Shown: positions 25,609 to 34,253 of the stretch, piece after piece
Layout: each line of letters opens with the position of its first letter
How positions within the stretch are numbered: the stretch's first letter is position 1
From: Streptococcus parasanguinis
GTDB taxonomy: Bacteria; Bacillota; Bacilli; Lactobacillales; Streptococcaceae
DNA: 43,616 bases
Assembly (NCBI RefSeq): GCF_001074805.1
Contig: NZ_JUPI01000115.1
Coordinates: forward strand, 1 to 43,616
Reading direction: 5' to 3'
Position numbers and translations under genes: made by a program
Notes under the pieces: model-generated
What the model was told of the DNA's origin: nothing
Seen by the model: the letters and a program-made list of their open reading frames with translations, nothing else
The model's database searches: none

Positions 25609-25635
25609 AAAAACTAGGGTTTCCCCTAGTTTTTT
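25608..25635 (-). terminator. Terminator of the side-chain unit
   Basis: AAAAAACTAGGG and CCCTAGTTTTTT form a perfect 12-bp stem with a 4-nt loop, just after the 707-aa membrane protein gene. Confidence 0.88.
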
Positions 25636-25651
25636 GTTATATACTATAAAA

Positions 25652-27775
25652 TTAATACTTAACCGTATATATTTTAATTCCATTCACATCAGCTATCTGC
25701 TCAAAATTTATCATGCCATTAGAAAGATCTTCAAGATTCCGATCAGTCATAATATACTTAATTTTCAGTGTTTTCAATTCAGTGATTGGTAGTGAAACAG
25801 TATAAGAATCTGGGCTATTCAATTTAAATTTTGCTTCAGAATTTTCATCTATTAGATTAAAACTAATATGTGCATAACGATTGTATACTTTCGAATCATC
25901 ATTTTCTTTATCAATTTTCTTCCATAATTTTATATTCGGATATGCATTTGTAGAATTTAAAACAGAAGCTCCTCCTAATAATGGTACATTATTGTATGGT
26001 AATGCAGGAAGTCCTCCTTCGACGATCCATAATCCTGGATCAGAACTATTTATAGATTTAATACGTTCTACTAAAGGACTTTTTGTTACTACATCACTTC
26101 CAACACGAACTGGGTTCGCAAGTACACCAGCTAGGAAACTAATGGAAATTCCCATAACTAAGATTCCATTTAAATTTCTACGAAATACAAAATACAGGAT
26201 AGCAAACAATACAAAAATTGCAACTAAAGTAAATAATCTAAAGTAAGTCTGTTGATCAACTCCACCTATTGTTGTCAATAAGTACTCTCTAATCTCCCCT
26301 TTAGAAATAAAAACGATTCCTACTGATAACAGGATAGCAGTGATAAAAGAGCCAATCCTTGATAAACATCTTTTTGTTGAAATCGTTAGAAAACGAACTA
26401 ATATTATTAAATTCAAAATTCCAAAGACACTCAGTAATCTTGCAGGGGTTGTAAAAGACAATAACGTAATTCTTGCAAAAATTTTGGGAATAGAAAATGA
26501 GATATATAACAAGAATAGGGCATCAATCATCATTAGCATACTTAACAATTTATCTTTTGTTTTAATAATTGCTAAAATTGCTAAAACCTGTGTGACTGGA
26601 AACAGATCATAAACTGAATCCATTGCACGCTCATCAATAATATCAGTTATAGGATAGAAAATCTGATAAACATAGTCAAATATCCATTTAAAGGCTCCAC
26701 CTCCAAAAGAAACCCTATTACCTGGATAGACAGTATTCATTGTTGTTTGAACAGTAGGCCATGCCTTACTTAATACTATATATGAGGAAGTAATGATAAG
26801 GACTGTCATTAAAGTAAGCAGTGATAAATCAAGTTTATAATTGAAATTAAAAGTCTTGTAATTTTCAATGATAATATAAACTAATAATACAAAGAAAATA
26901 TAAGCCAATGGTACTTGCCAGGCCGGATAGAAGGTAAGAATATATACACTTCCCGCCCATGACATAATTACTGTATAAATTAATTTTAGAAAAGGCCTAT
27001 TTTCTTTCAAATATTTATCAAATAAGACAATAAAAATACTACCTGCCGCAATCATTTCGATCATGCCATACCACCATTGAACAACGGCACTAAATGTTAT
27101 CATAAATGATAGAAACAATGATAACTTTCTATTATCATTCGTCACAACCCGGCCCATTTCAAACACAGACATGAATAGAAATAGTATTTTGAAGGTCCAT
27201 AAAAATGAAAGGCCACGCTCAAAACCTAAAAATAGGAATCCTAAGTTCGCTGGTCTAAATAAGGTAGCAAAATCCCATGATGCTAAACCACTCAAAATAA
27301 AAGTATCTGTACCTCCACCCCTTATCAAAGATGAGTAATAAGCATAATGATTAAATGATTGAGATAATTGAAATGGAAGACTTACCGACCACTCATCCGA
27401 TCGTAAAGTCCTACTTACACCAAGTAATATATGATCTTTATCAGTATTATTTAAAAAGATACCTAAAATTCCCATGGATGACCCATTAATTTTAAATAAA
27501 ACAGCAATAAATAATACTACTAAAGCTAATATATACCTATATTTAAATAATAACTCTCTAATTTTTTTGGAAGAACTTATCAAAAAAACAACAGATAATA
27601 AAGCGACGAATAACATTAAAATCAACAAGATGTTTTCATATTTTGTTATCCAATGTATAATTTTAATAGACGCATCTGGGGCACCTATTTTTTTTACAGT
27701 AGTTAATAATAACCAAATTGAAATCAAAGAAGTAAATAAACCTGCGATTCCAATATTTCTAAATATTTTATTCAA
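25652..27775 (-). CDS. GT-C-like polytopic membrane glycosyltransferase (predicted)
   Basis: A 707-residue membrane protein with about 12-13 hydrophobic segments over residues 1-550 and an extracellular C-terminal domain of about 140 residues. The first large extracellular loop carries 'LGVSRTLRSDEWSVSLPFQ', an acidic loop of the kind that holds the catalytic residue in GT-C enzymes. Position after a flippase and two GT2 genes, and before a GtrB-like gene, suggests that it transfers a lipid-linked sugar or oligosaccharide to the rhamnan on the outer face, as SccM/GacL or lactococcal WpsH do. Sequence is AT-rich. The function is inferred from topology and context. Confidence 0.65.
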   Translation of the reverse strand: MNKIFRNIGIAGLFTSLISIWLLLTTVKKIGAPDASIKIIHWITKYENILLILMLFVALLSVVFLISSSKKIRELLFKYRYILALVVLFIAVLFKINGSSMGILGIFLNNTDKDHILLGVSRTLRSDEWSVSLPFQLSQSFNHYAYYSSLIRGGGTDTFILSGLASWDFATLFRPANLGFLFLGFERGLSFLWTFKILFLFMSVFEMGRVVTNDNRKLSLFLSFMITFSAVVQWWYGMIEMIAAGSIFIVLFDKYLKENRPFLKLIYTVIMSWAGSVYILTFYPAWQVPLAYIFFVLLVYIIIENYKTFNFNYKLDLSLLTLMTVLIITSSYIVLSKAWPTVQTTMNTVYPGNRVSFGGGAFKWIFDYVYQIFYPITDIIDERAMDSVYDLFPVTQVLAILAIIKTKDKLLSMLMMIDALFLLYISFSIPKIFARITLLSFTTPARLLSVFGILNLIILVRFLTISTKRCLSRIGSFITAILLSVGIVFISKGEIREYLLTTIGGVDQQTYFRLFTLVAIFVLFAILYFVFRRNLNGILVMGISISFLAGVLANPVRVGSDVVTKSPLVERIKSINSSDPGLWIVEGGLPALPYNNVPLLGGASVLNSTNAYPNIKLWKKIDKENDDSKVYNRYAHISFNLIDENSEAKFKLNSPDSYTVSLPITELKTLKIKYIMTDRNLEDLSNGMINFEQIADVNGIKIYTVKY

Positions 27776-27849
27776 GATAACCTCACTATAGATATAAATT
27801 AGATTCTACAATAGCCAAAGGAATGGTCATTTAATAGCAATAATAGATA

Positions 27850-28842
27850 TCACTTTTTATTCTTAATATGACCTTTACAATATACTTTTGAAAACAATTT
27901 CATTAATTTAAGTCTATTCAACAAATCAGTAAATACAATGGCTACTTTCACGATTAATCTTTCACTTTTGATTTTTGGATTTAGACCTGAAATCTTACTT
28001 TGCATATCATGATTTATCACCCACTCATTTATTTTTTTATATTGTGATAAAAATTCATCACTACTCGAGTTTCTTCCGCCATCTAATAACCAATATAGTG
28101 TGAATTTTTTAATAAAGAATTTGATTAGATCTAGTTCGTAATAGTCTTTCGGAATAATTTTAGAAATTTCAGTCAATAGATCAATAATATTTACATCTGG
28201 GTTAAAACCTTTATTAAGTGTATTAGATGCACTATTTTCATTATAAAACCAAAAATAACCACAATAACTAATCGTATTTATATTTTTTGACTTTGAATAC
28301 ACTTTTAAACTAAATAATAAATCTTCACCCAAAGGAAATTCCGGAAAATGAAGATTGTTATCTTGTAAGAATTTTTTTCTATAGATGCGAGCACATGGTG
28401 AAATCGATCTATATTTCGACCATTTATCTTTACCCAATTGGATAGAAAATAGTTGTTTACCATCTTGGTTTACTCTCTGAAGGCCACCAATAACTGCATC
28501 ATCTATCCCACTTGATATTTCATCATAAAACACCTGCAAGTAATCTGGGTTTATATAATCATCACTATCGATAAACATGATGAATTCACCTTTTGCAAGC
28601 TTGATACCTTCATTTCTAGTATAGGCTGCACCTTTATTTTCTCGACTCAAAGTTCTAATATTTGGAGAAAATTGTTGGTATTCATTCAATATTTTAAACG
28701 AATTATCCTTTGAACCATCATCAATTGCAATAATTTCAAATGATTTAAAACTTTGATTCAAAACGGAATCTATACATCTTTTGAGATATAATTCTGCATT
28801 ATATACTGGAATAATGACACTAATCTTAGGCGCTTCTTTCAC
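27850..28842 (-). CDS. GT2 glycosyltransferase
   Basis: A 330-residue family 2 glycosyltransferase. The N-terminal GT-A domain has 'ISVIIPVYNAELYLKRCIDSVLNQSF', 'IAIDDGSKDNSF' and the DXD region 'FIMFIDSDDYINPDYL'; the rest resembles capsule and cell-wall polysaccharide transferases. No membrane segment is seen, so it acts at the inner face on a lipid-linked acceptor. It is the fifth gene of the side-chain unit, 98 bp after the previous one. Sugar and linkage cannot be predicted. Confidence 0.85.
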   Translation of the reverse strand: MKEAPKISVIIPVYNAELYLKRCIDSVLNQSFKSFEIIAIDDGSKDNSFKILNEYQQFSPNIRTLSRENKGAAYTRNEGIKLAKGEFIMFIDSDDYINPDYLQVFYDEISSGIDDAVIGGLQRVNQDGKQLFSIQLGKDKWSKYRSISPCARIYRKKFLQDNNLHFPEFPLGEDLLFSLKVYSKSKNINTISYCGYFWFYNENSASNTLNKGFNPDVNIIDLLTEISKIIPKDYYELDLIKFFIKKFTLYWLLDGGRNSSSDEFLSQYKKINEWVINHDMQSKISGLNPKIKSERLIVKVAIVFTDLLNRLKLMKLFSKVYCKGHIKNKK

Positions 28843-28940
28843 AATCTTATCCTTTATATATTTTAATAGAACCCATAGTTTTTCAAATAATTAAGATATT
28901 CATACTTTTATATTGTTATCAAACCTCGAGCACGCAAACT

Positions 28941-29723
28941 TTAACCATTCGTATCCTGACTCTTTTTATAAAAACGATTTAAACATTTCGCTAATCCGTT
29001 TGGCCAAAAGAGTTTAAACATCATGTAATCTTCCTTTGTTCGAGTATTGTCACTAATGGTATTACTCGTTTCAGAGTCTTCATGAATACGATGGCACATT
29101 AATTTTTTTGGAACATATACAAATCTGCCATCAAATTTAGCCAAATGGTACCAGGCAAGCCAATCTAGACTAACTCTCCATTCCTCATCAAATCTAAAGC
29201 CCTTAACCAATTCTAAATTATAAGTTACAGCAGGGCAACAAATTGGATTTCCAAAAGCAAGAATCCGATTTCTCCACCACCTAGTTTTAGGGAATAATGA
29301 GATTGTTTTTAACATTAATGATTTGATTTTTAGATTTGAAGTCGGTTTAATGACCTCTCCATTTTTTTCTTCAAAATAATCAGAATAAAGAATGATAGCA
29401 TCTTGATGCTTCTTTATCCTCTCTTGAATTTCCATTAAATAGGTTGGCTCATAATAATCATCTTGATGGGCTATTGTAGCATATTGGGTAGTAACAAAAG
29501 ATAAAGCATTATTCCAATCTTTTCCAATCCCGCCACCTACAGTTGTATTAAACGGAATGGCATATTTTTGGCAAATACTTTCGATAAATACACTTGGAGT
29601 AGAAGTATACAAAATGATATTACTTTTTACGGTTTGGCTTAATAACGAGTTTATACAATCCTCTAAAAAAGGACTATCCCCATAAGCACAGATTACAAAT
29701 GTATGATCATTCCACTGATTCAT
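28941..29723 (-). CDS. GT2 glycosyltransferase
   Basis: A 260-residue family 2 glycosyltransferase. It begins 'HTFVICAYGDSPFLEDCINSLLSQTV', has 'TIAHQDDYYEPTYL' as the nucleotide-metal site, and a C-terminal 'FRFDEEWRVSLDWLAWYHLAKFDGRFVYVPKKLMCHRIH' typical of bacterial polysaccharide GT2 enzymes. It overlaps the flippase gene by 17 bp and has AAGGAG 11 nt upstream. Probably adds a sugar to the growing side-chain unit; specificity unknown. Confidence 0.83.
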   Translation of the reverse strand: MNQWNDHTFVICAYGDSPFLEDCINSLLSQTVKSNIILYTSTPSVFIESICQKYAIPFNTTVGGGIGKDWNNALSFVTTQYATIAHQDDYYEPTYLMEIQERIKKHQDAIILYSDYFEEKNGEVIKPTSNLKIKSLMLKTISLFPKTRWWRNRILAFGNPICCPAVTYNLELVKGFRFDEEWRVSLDWLAWYHLAKFDGRFVYVPKKLMCHRIHEDSETSNTISDNTRTKEDYMMFKLFWPNGLAKCLNRFYKKSQDTNG

Positions 29724-30990
29724 ATTTTTGAATCTCCTTCCTTCTCATAATAACAAAGACAATCCAACTAGCAATGGTGTAAAACAACATAACAATAACA
29801 AAACTAAGCCCTGCTCCAAACAAGCCAAACTCCCTCATCGCCAGAGGCGTAAGAATATTCGTCAATAACGCCATTGCGACATAAACATAGAGTAGATAGA
29901 CTTGCTTCCTCAATATAATTAAAAAATCACCAATTACAGAAGCTATAGAATATAAAAAGCCGGAAAGCACTAAAATAGTAAGTAATAAACTGTAATTTGA
30001 TAAATCAATACCACTTATAATATTTAAAATAGGAATTCCTATCAAATAGGCTAGTATTGATACTACCAGTCCCAAAATCATAAGTAATAATAAAATCTTA
30101 CGAATCATAGCATTAAATGTATGAAATCTTTTTTCTGACCATTGTTTTGCCAAATCGGTTATTAACGGTCTCAGTGCTAATACAAATAAACTCATAAAGA
30201 AAACAGGCATGAATAGAATACTGAAATCCCTTTGAGCACCTTCACGTAGTACGCCCTCTACTAGCAATTTATCAATCACTTGTTTTGGATAATTCAAAAC
30301 ATATACCAATAAAAAGCCGTTGACAAACAATGGAAGGCAAGTTTTCATGATACTAATTGATCGCTTAAATGTAGCAGATGAAATCTGATTAAAAGGTATC
30401 GTTCTAATTTGTTTGGATTGGACGTAATCACCCCCATAAACAAAAAGAACATTAAAAAAACATAAACAAATTAAAGAAAAAATTAAAGAATTTGAAAGTA
30501 ACAAACTAATTAGGAGAATGATTGTGCTTAAACTATAACGAAGCACCATTAATTTCCCTGCAATATCTAAACGTTCATGTTGTTGAAATAATCCTTGGAA
30601 TAAATCAGAAAAAGCATCACATGAACGATAAATAACTGTTAGGATGATAATTAAAAATAAATCCCCTTTTCCAACATTATTTCCACTAAAAAATAAATAC
30701 GGAAATAGTGAAACTAACATTAAACAAACTGTAATAACCCTAGTTAGCCAATATTCCAAATACGAGTACGTTTCTTTCAAATCAGTCGCCTGATAATTTC
30801 TAACTTGAAAAATACCAATGACAACCCATAGGTTTCCAATTGCATAAGCCAAACTAAAATTATCAGCATCACTTGCTGAAGTATAACGAGAGACAATTAT
30901 CAAATACAATATAGAAACTGCAGCTGCTGCTATATTCCCTGCAAAATTCCAAAAATAAATACTCCTATTTACTTTATTGTTCATTTTCAT
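29707..30990 (-). CDS. Wzx-type polysaccharide flippase
   Basis: A MOP-superfamily membrane protein of about 427 residues with 12 predicted membrane segments ('RSIYFWNFAGNIAAAAVSILYLIIVSRYTSASDADNFSLAYAIGNLW' is a typical start). Such proteins flip undecaprenyl-linked oligosaccharides to the outer face. Three start codons lie close together (GTG 30996, ATG 30990, ATG 30984); the choice is uncertain. It overlaps the DUF2304 gene. A flippase beside the RgpC/RgpD ABC exporter means the locus encodes two separate export routes. Confidence 0.8.
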   Translation of the reverse strand: MKMNNKVNRSIYFWNFAGNIAAAAVSILYLIIVSRYTSASDADNFSLAYAIGNLWVVIGIFQVRNYQATDLKETYSYLEYWLTRVITVCLMLVSLFPYLFFSGNNVGKGDLFLIIILTVIYRSCDAFSDLFQGLFQQHERLDIAGKLMVLRYSLSTIILLISLLLSNSLIFSLICLCFFNVLFVYGGDYVQSKQIRTIPFNQISSATFKRSISIMKTCLPLFVNGFLLVYVLNYPKQVIDKLLVEGVLREGAQRDFSILFMPVFFMSLFVLALRPLITDLAKQWSEKRFHTFNAMIRKILLLLMILGLVVSILAYLIGIPILNIISGIDLSNYSLLLTILVLSGFLYSIASVIGDFLIILRKQVYLLYVYVAMALLTNILTPLAMREFGLFGAGLSFVIVMLFYTIASWIVFVIMRRKEIQKYESVE

Positions 30991-31309
30991 TCTCACTTCT
31001 TAGTAAAGCTATAGTTTGTGACAATCTCTTAATCTGAACGGATTGCTTTGATACAGTACGAGTTAATGAAAAAATTAAAAATATTAATAAAAATGTACTT
31101 AATAAAAAAATAAAGTTACTTAGCGTCTGAATACCGAGAAATGAAGATATTGCTCCAATCAAATTAGGAAACCAAATGACTGGCAACGATAGCAAACAAA
31201 GAATGAGCCAAGAAATGACATTTCTCAGTTCAACGACTTTCTTTGCAACTAGGCGTAGAATATAAACGATAAAAATAATTACAATAAGGGTTAACCAAAT
31301 ATTTAGCAT
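30974..31309 (-). CDS. DUF2304 membrane protein (WpsB-like)
   Basis: A 111-residue protein with three hydrophobic segments and a basic, coiled tail ('SVQIKRLSQTIALLRSENENEQ'), the pattern of DUF2304. These proteins are encoded next to DPM1-like GT2 enzymes. In Lactococcus lactis the WpsA/WpsB pair of this type starts synthesis of the side-chain polysaccharide. The ATG at 31309 lies one base after the stop of the GT2 gene, whose last codons hold a GGAGG. The start is therefore 8 codons inside the open frame. Confidence 0.72.
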   Translation of the reverse strand: MLNIWLTLIVIIFIVYILRLVAKKVVELRNVISWLILCLLSLPVIWFPNLIGAISSFLGIQTLSNFIFLLSTFLLIFLIFSLTRTVSKQSVQIKRLSQTIALLRSENENEQ

Positions 31310-31310
31310 G

Positions 31311-32021
31311 TTATTTCTTATATCCTCCACCAATTCTAGCCAATAGCATTGCCATTGTCACCTTGATCATATAGTAAACAGACTTACTGAATGTAATCGA
31401 TGATTCTCCGTGTTCTCGCTCGTTCATCAAGACCGGTACTTCTGCAACGGAATAGCCTGAGGTTAAGAGGGACACAATCGTTTCTGGTTCTGGATAATCA
31501 CTTGGATATTGTTTAGCAAATTCTTCAATCACTTTTCGATCAGCCACTCGCAATCCTGATGTAGGATCTGTTACCTTTTGACCGGTTAAAATCTTAATTA
31601 ATTTTTCAAAAAATGAAATTCCAATCCGTCGCGCGAAGGAGGATTGGAAACCTTGATTTTCAATGAAACGAGAGCCAATCACCATGTTCACATTCTTCTC
31701 TTGAAGGACTTGAAGCATCTTTCTGATAAATTCAGGATTATGCTGACCATCTCCATCCACTTGAACAGCATATTGATAGCCATTTTTAACTGCATATTGA
31801 TAACCAGTCTGGACAGCACCACCAATTCCTAAATTAATCGGTAAATCGATAACATTAAAGTTGTTATTGCGACAAATTTCAAGTGTATGATCTGTAGAAC
31901 AATCATTGATAATGACATAATCAAATTCAGGTGTATGTTCTTCAATCATCTTGATTGTTTTTTCAATATTTCCACTCTCATTATAAGCAGGAATAATGAT
32001 CAATAATTCTGAATTTCTCAA
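31311..32021 (-). CDS. DPM1-like GT2 polyprenyl-phosphate glycosyltransferase (WpsA-like)
   Basis: A family 2 enzyme of about 236 residues with 'LLIIIPAYNESGNIEKTIKMIEEH', 'YVIINDCSTDHT', 'LPINLGIGGAVQTGYQYA', 'AVQVDGDGQHNPEFI' and 'DPTSGLRVADRKVI', all typical of dolichol-phosphate-mannose synthase-like transferases. It lacks C-terminal membrane anchors, which the adjacent DUF2304 protein probably supplies. It is the first gene of the side-chain unit. No ATG start exists. The open frame begins with TTG at 32063, but a TATAAT at 32055-32060 lies inside it, so the real start is later: TTG at 32021 (used here) or ATA at 32027, which has AAGGG 6 nt upstream. Confidence 0.8.
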   Translation of the reverse strand: MRNSELLIIIPAYNESGNIEKTIKMIEEHTPEFDYVIINDCSTDHTLEICRNNNFNVIDLPINLGIGGAVQTGYQYAVKNGYQYAVQVDGDGQHNPEFIRKMLQVLQEKNVNMVIGSRFIENQGFQSSFARRIGISFFEKLIKILTGQKVTDPTSGLRVADRKVIEEFAKQYPSDYPEPETIVSLLTSGYSVAEVPVLMNEREHGESSITFSKSVYYMIKVTMAMLLARIGGGYKK

Positions 32022-32054
32022 TCCTATTGTTTTCCCTTCTAAGCATATCACTTC

Positions 32055-32060
32055 ATTATA
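32055..32060 (-). promoter_or_regulatory. -10 of the side-chain operon
   Basis: A consensus TATAAT on the minus strand, about 34 nt upstream of the likely WpsA-like start. The -35 region is poor. It is divergent from the oxidoreductase promoter at 32111-32119. Confidence 0.5.
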
Positions 32061-32110
32061 CAATAATCAGTGCATATTTTCTACTTTATACTGTCCCCTC
32101 CCCCTTTTCA

Positions 32111-32119
32111 TGGTATAAT
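32111..32119 (+). promoter_or_regulatory. Extended -10 promoter of the oxidoreductase gene
   Basis: TGGTATAAT, a perfect extended -10. It rules out the ATG at 32131, which would leave only about 5 nt of leader without a ribosome site. Confidence 0.6.
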
Positions 32120-32148
32120 AGAGTGAATCGATGACGGAAGGACACCTT

Positions 32149-33129
32149 ATGTTAAAGCTGGGAATTATTGGTACGAGTTGGATTTCACATGAATTTATTA
32201 CAGCCGCTCATCAGACGGGCCACTATCACTTGCAGGCTGTGTATTCGAGAAAGATGAAGACAGCTCAAGAGTTTTGTGAGCCTTATGGAGCGATCTCTTG
32301 CTACACGGATTTCATCGACTTTTTAGACAGTGAGCTGGATGTGGTCTACATTGCCAGCCCCAATTCTCTTCATTTCGCTCAGGCCAAGCTTGCTATTTTA
32401 GCAAAGAAGCATGTCATCATTGAAAAACCGGCTGTGACCAAGCCTTCTGAATGGAAGGAACTGGTCAAGCTTGCTAATGAGCACCAGGTCTATCTCTTTG
32501 AAGCTGCCAGAAATTACCAAGAAGCAGCCTTTCAAGTAGTTAAAAACTTCCTCTCTAACCAGGAAATACTGGGCGCCAACTTCACCTTTGCCAAATATTC
32601 TTCTAAATTGCCGGCCCTTCTTGCAGGTGAGATGCCCAATATTTTCTCAGATATCTATGCAGGCGGAGCCTTGATGGATCTGGGAGTCTACTGCCTCTAC
32701 TTGGCGATTGGCTTCTTTGGAAAACCGATCTCCAGTCACTATTGCGCTCAGCAATTACCCAATTCGGTTGATCTCTATGGTCAGGGTGTTTTGATCTATC
32801 CAGAGTTTCAGGTTGCCATTCAGGCGGGGAAAAATATCACCAGCCATCTACCTGCTGAAATCTATACTAAGACTGGAACACTAACTCTAAATGCTGTAGC
32901 AGCCATCAACCAGGCTCGCTTCGTCAGCTATTCTGGAGAGGTCATCGACCTTCCGAGCCAGCCCTGCCCACACCAAATGCAAGAAGAGGCGGAAGCCTTT
33001 TCCCATGCCATGGCTGGTCATAAGGAGGCTGCTTATCTCGAATGGTTACAAACGGCTACGCAGGTCCATGAAACCCTCTACCAGATGCGTCAAAGCGCTG
33101 GAATACAATTTAAGGATGAAAAAGAATGA
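32149..33129 (+). CDS. Gfo/Idh/MocA-family oxidoreductase
   Basis: A 326-residue NAD(P)-dependent dehydrogenase. Residues 1-120 form the Rossmann domain ('LKLGIIGTSWISHEFITAAHQTGHY', and the 'KHVIIEKPAVT' motif with the conserved Glu-Lys-Pro). The remainder is the C-terminal alpha/beta substrate domain ('DIYAGGALMDLGVYCLYLAIGFFG'). The ATG at 32149 is chosen because AAGGA lies 8 nt upstream. The stop overlaps the helicase start by 4 bp (ATGA), so the two are translationally coupled. The substrate is unknown and there is no clear link to the polysaccharide locus. Confidence 0.85.
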   Translation: MLKLGIIGTSWISHEFITAAHQTGHYHLQAVYSRKMKTAQEFCEPYGAISCYTDFIDFLDSELDVVYIASPNSLHFAQAKLAILAKKHVIIEKPAVTKPSEWKELVKLANEHQVYLFEAARNYQEAAFQVVKNFLSNQEILGANFTFAKYSSKLPALLAGEMPNIFSDIYAGGALMDLGVYCLYLAIGFFGKPISSHYCAQQLPNSVDLYGQGVLIYPEFQVAIQAGKNITSHLPAEIYTKTGTLTLNAVAAINQARFVSYSGEVIDLPSQPCPHQMQEEAEAFSHAMAGHKEAAYLEWLQTATQVHETLYQMRQSAGIQFKDEKE

Positions 33130-34211
33130 AAGAACAATTTCCACAAATCTGGAAAGATCAGCTAGAAACACTCGGATTTGATACATTCACTGAAATTCAA
33201 GAGCAAATCTTCACCCCTATCTATGAAGGAGAAAATGTCCTCGGGATCAGTCCTACCGGTACTGGTAAGACTCTCGCCTACCTCTTTCCGAGCTTGCTCA
33301 AACTCAAACCGAAGAAGGCCCAACAACTCTTGATTTTGGCTCCTAATACAGAATTAGCTGGACAAATTTTTGATGTCACCAAGCAATGGGCAGAGCCTCT
33401 TGGGCTCCAGACCCAACTCTTCCTATCAGGATCCAGTCAAAAACGGCAAATCGAACGACTCAAAAAAGGACCCGAAATCCTGGTTGGGACGCCTGGTCGA
33501 ATCTTTGAACTGATCAAGCTGAAAAAGATCAAAATGATGAATGTGGAAACCATCATTTTAGATGAATTTGACCAATTACTGAGTGATTCTCAGTACCACT
33601 TCGTCGACAAGATCAGCCACTATGCTCCCCGTGACCACCAATATATCTATATGAGCGCGACAGCCAAGGTCGATCCAGATCAGCTAGAGGAAAATACTCT
33701 TCGCGTTACGGTTGATGGAGTTTCTTTGGACAATATCCAACATTTTTATATGCAAGTGGATAAGCGGGACAAGGTCGAATTGCTCCGTAAACTCGCCTAC
33801 GTCGAAGATTTTCGTGGTCTGGCTTTTTTCAACAGCCTGTCTGATCTGGGGAGTGCTGAAGAAAAACTACAATACCGTGGTGTTGAGGCCGTGTCGCTCG
33901 CCAGTGATGTCAATGTCAAATACCGCAAGGTCATTCTGGAACGCTTCAAAGACCATCAGCTAACCCTTTTGTTGGCCACCGATTTGGTCGCTCGTGGAAT
34001 CGATATTGAACATCTTGAGTGTGTGATTAACTACGATATTCCCCGTGATATGGAGACCTATACCCACCGCGCTGGTAGAACAGGACGAATGGGGCGGGAT
34101 GGCTATGTGATTACCTTTATCACTCACCCAGAAGAACTCAAATCCTTAAAAAAATACACTTCTGTACGTGAACTGGTTTTAAAAAATTCAGAACTCTATT
34201 TAAATGAATAA
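33126..34211 (+). CDS. DEAD-box RNA helicase
   Basis: A 361-residue helicase core with little tail. Motif I 'SPTGTGKT', Ib 'GTPGRIFELI', II 'LDEFDQLL' (DEFD instead of DEAD), III 'MSATAK', then 'LATDLVARGID' and 'YTHRAGRTGRMGRDG' for motifs V and VI. All ATPase and RNA-binding motifs are present. Compact DEAD-box proteins of this kind work in ribosome assembly or cold adaptation. It is coupled to the oxidoreductase gene upstream. Confidence 0.9.
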   Translation: MKEQFPQIWKDQLETLGFDTFTEIQEQIFTPIYEGENVLGISPTGTGKTLAYLFPSLLKLKPKKAQQLLILAPNTELAGQIFDVTKQWAEPLGLQTQLFLSGSSQKRQIERLKKGPEILVGTPGRIFELIKLKKIKMMNVETIILDEFDQLLSDSQYHFVDKISHYAPRDHQYIYMSATAKVDPDQLEENTLRVTVDGVSLDNIQHFYMQVDKRDKVELLRKLAYVEDFRGLAFFNSLSDLGSAEEKLQYRGVEAVSLASDVNVKYRKVILERFKDHQLTLLLATDLVARGIDIEHLECVINYDIPRDMETYTHRAGRTGRMGRDGYVITFITHPEELKSLKKYTSVRELVLKNSELYLNE

Positions 34212-34212
34212 G

Positions 34213-34249
34213 AAAATCCTCTGCTAGTGTATGAACTGCAGAGGATTTT
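34213..34249. terminator. Bidirectional terminator between helicase and pgdA
   Basis: AAAATCCTCTGC and GCAGAGGATTTT form a perfect 12-bp stem with a 13-nt loop and T-runs on both strands. It serves both convergent genes. Confidence 0.88.
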
Positions 34250-34253
34250 TATG

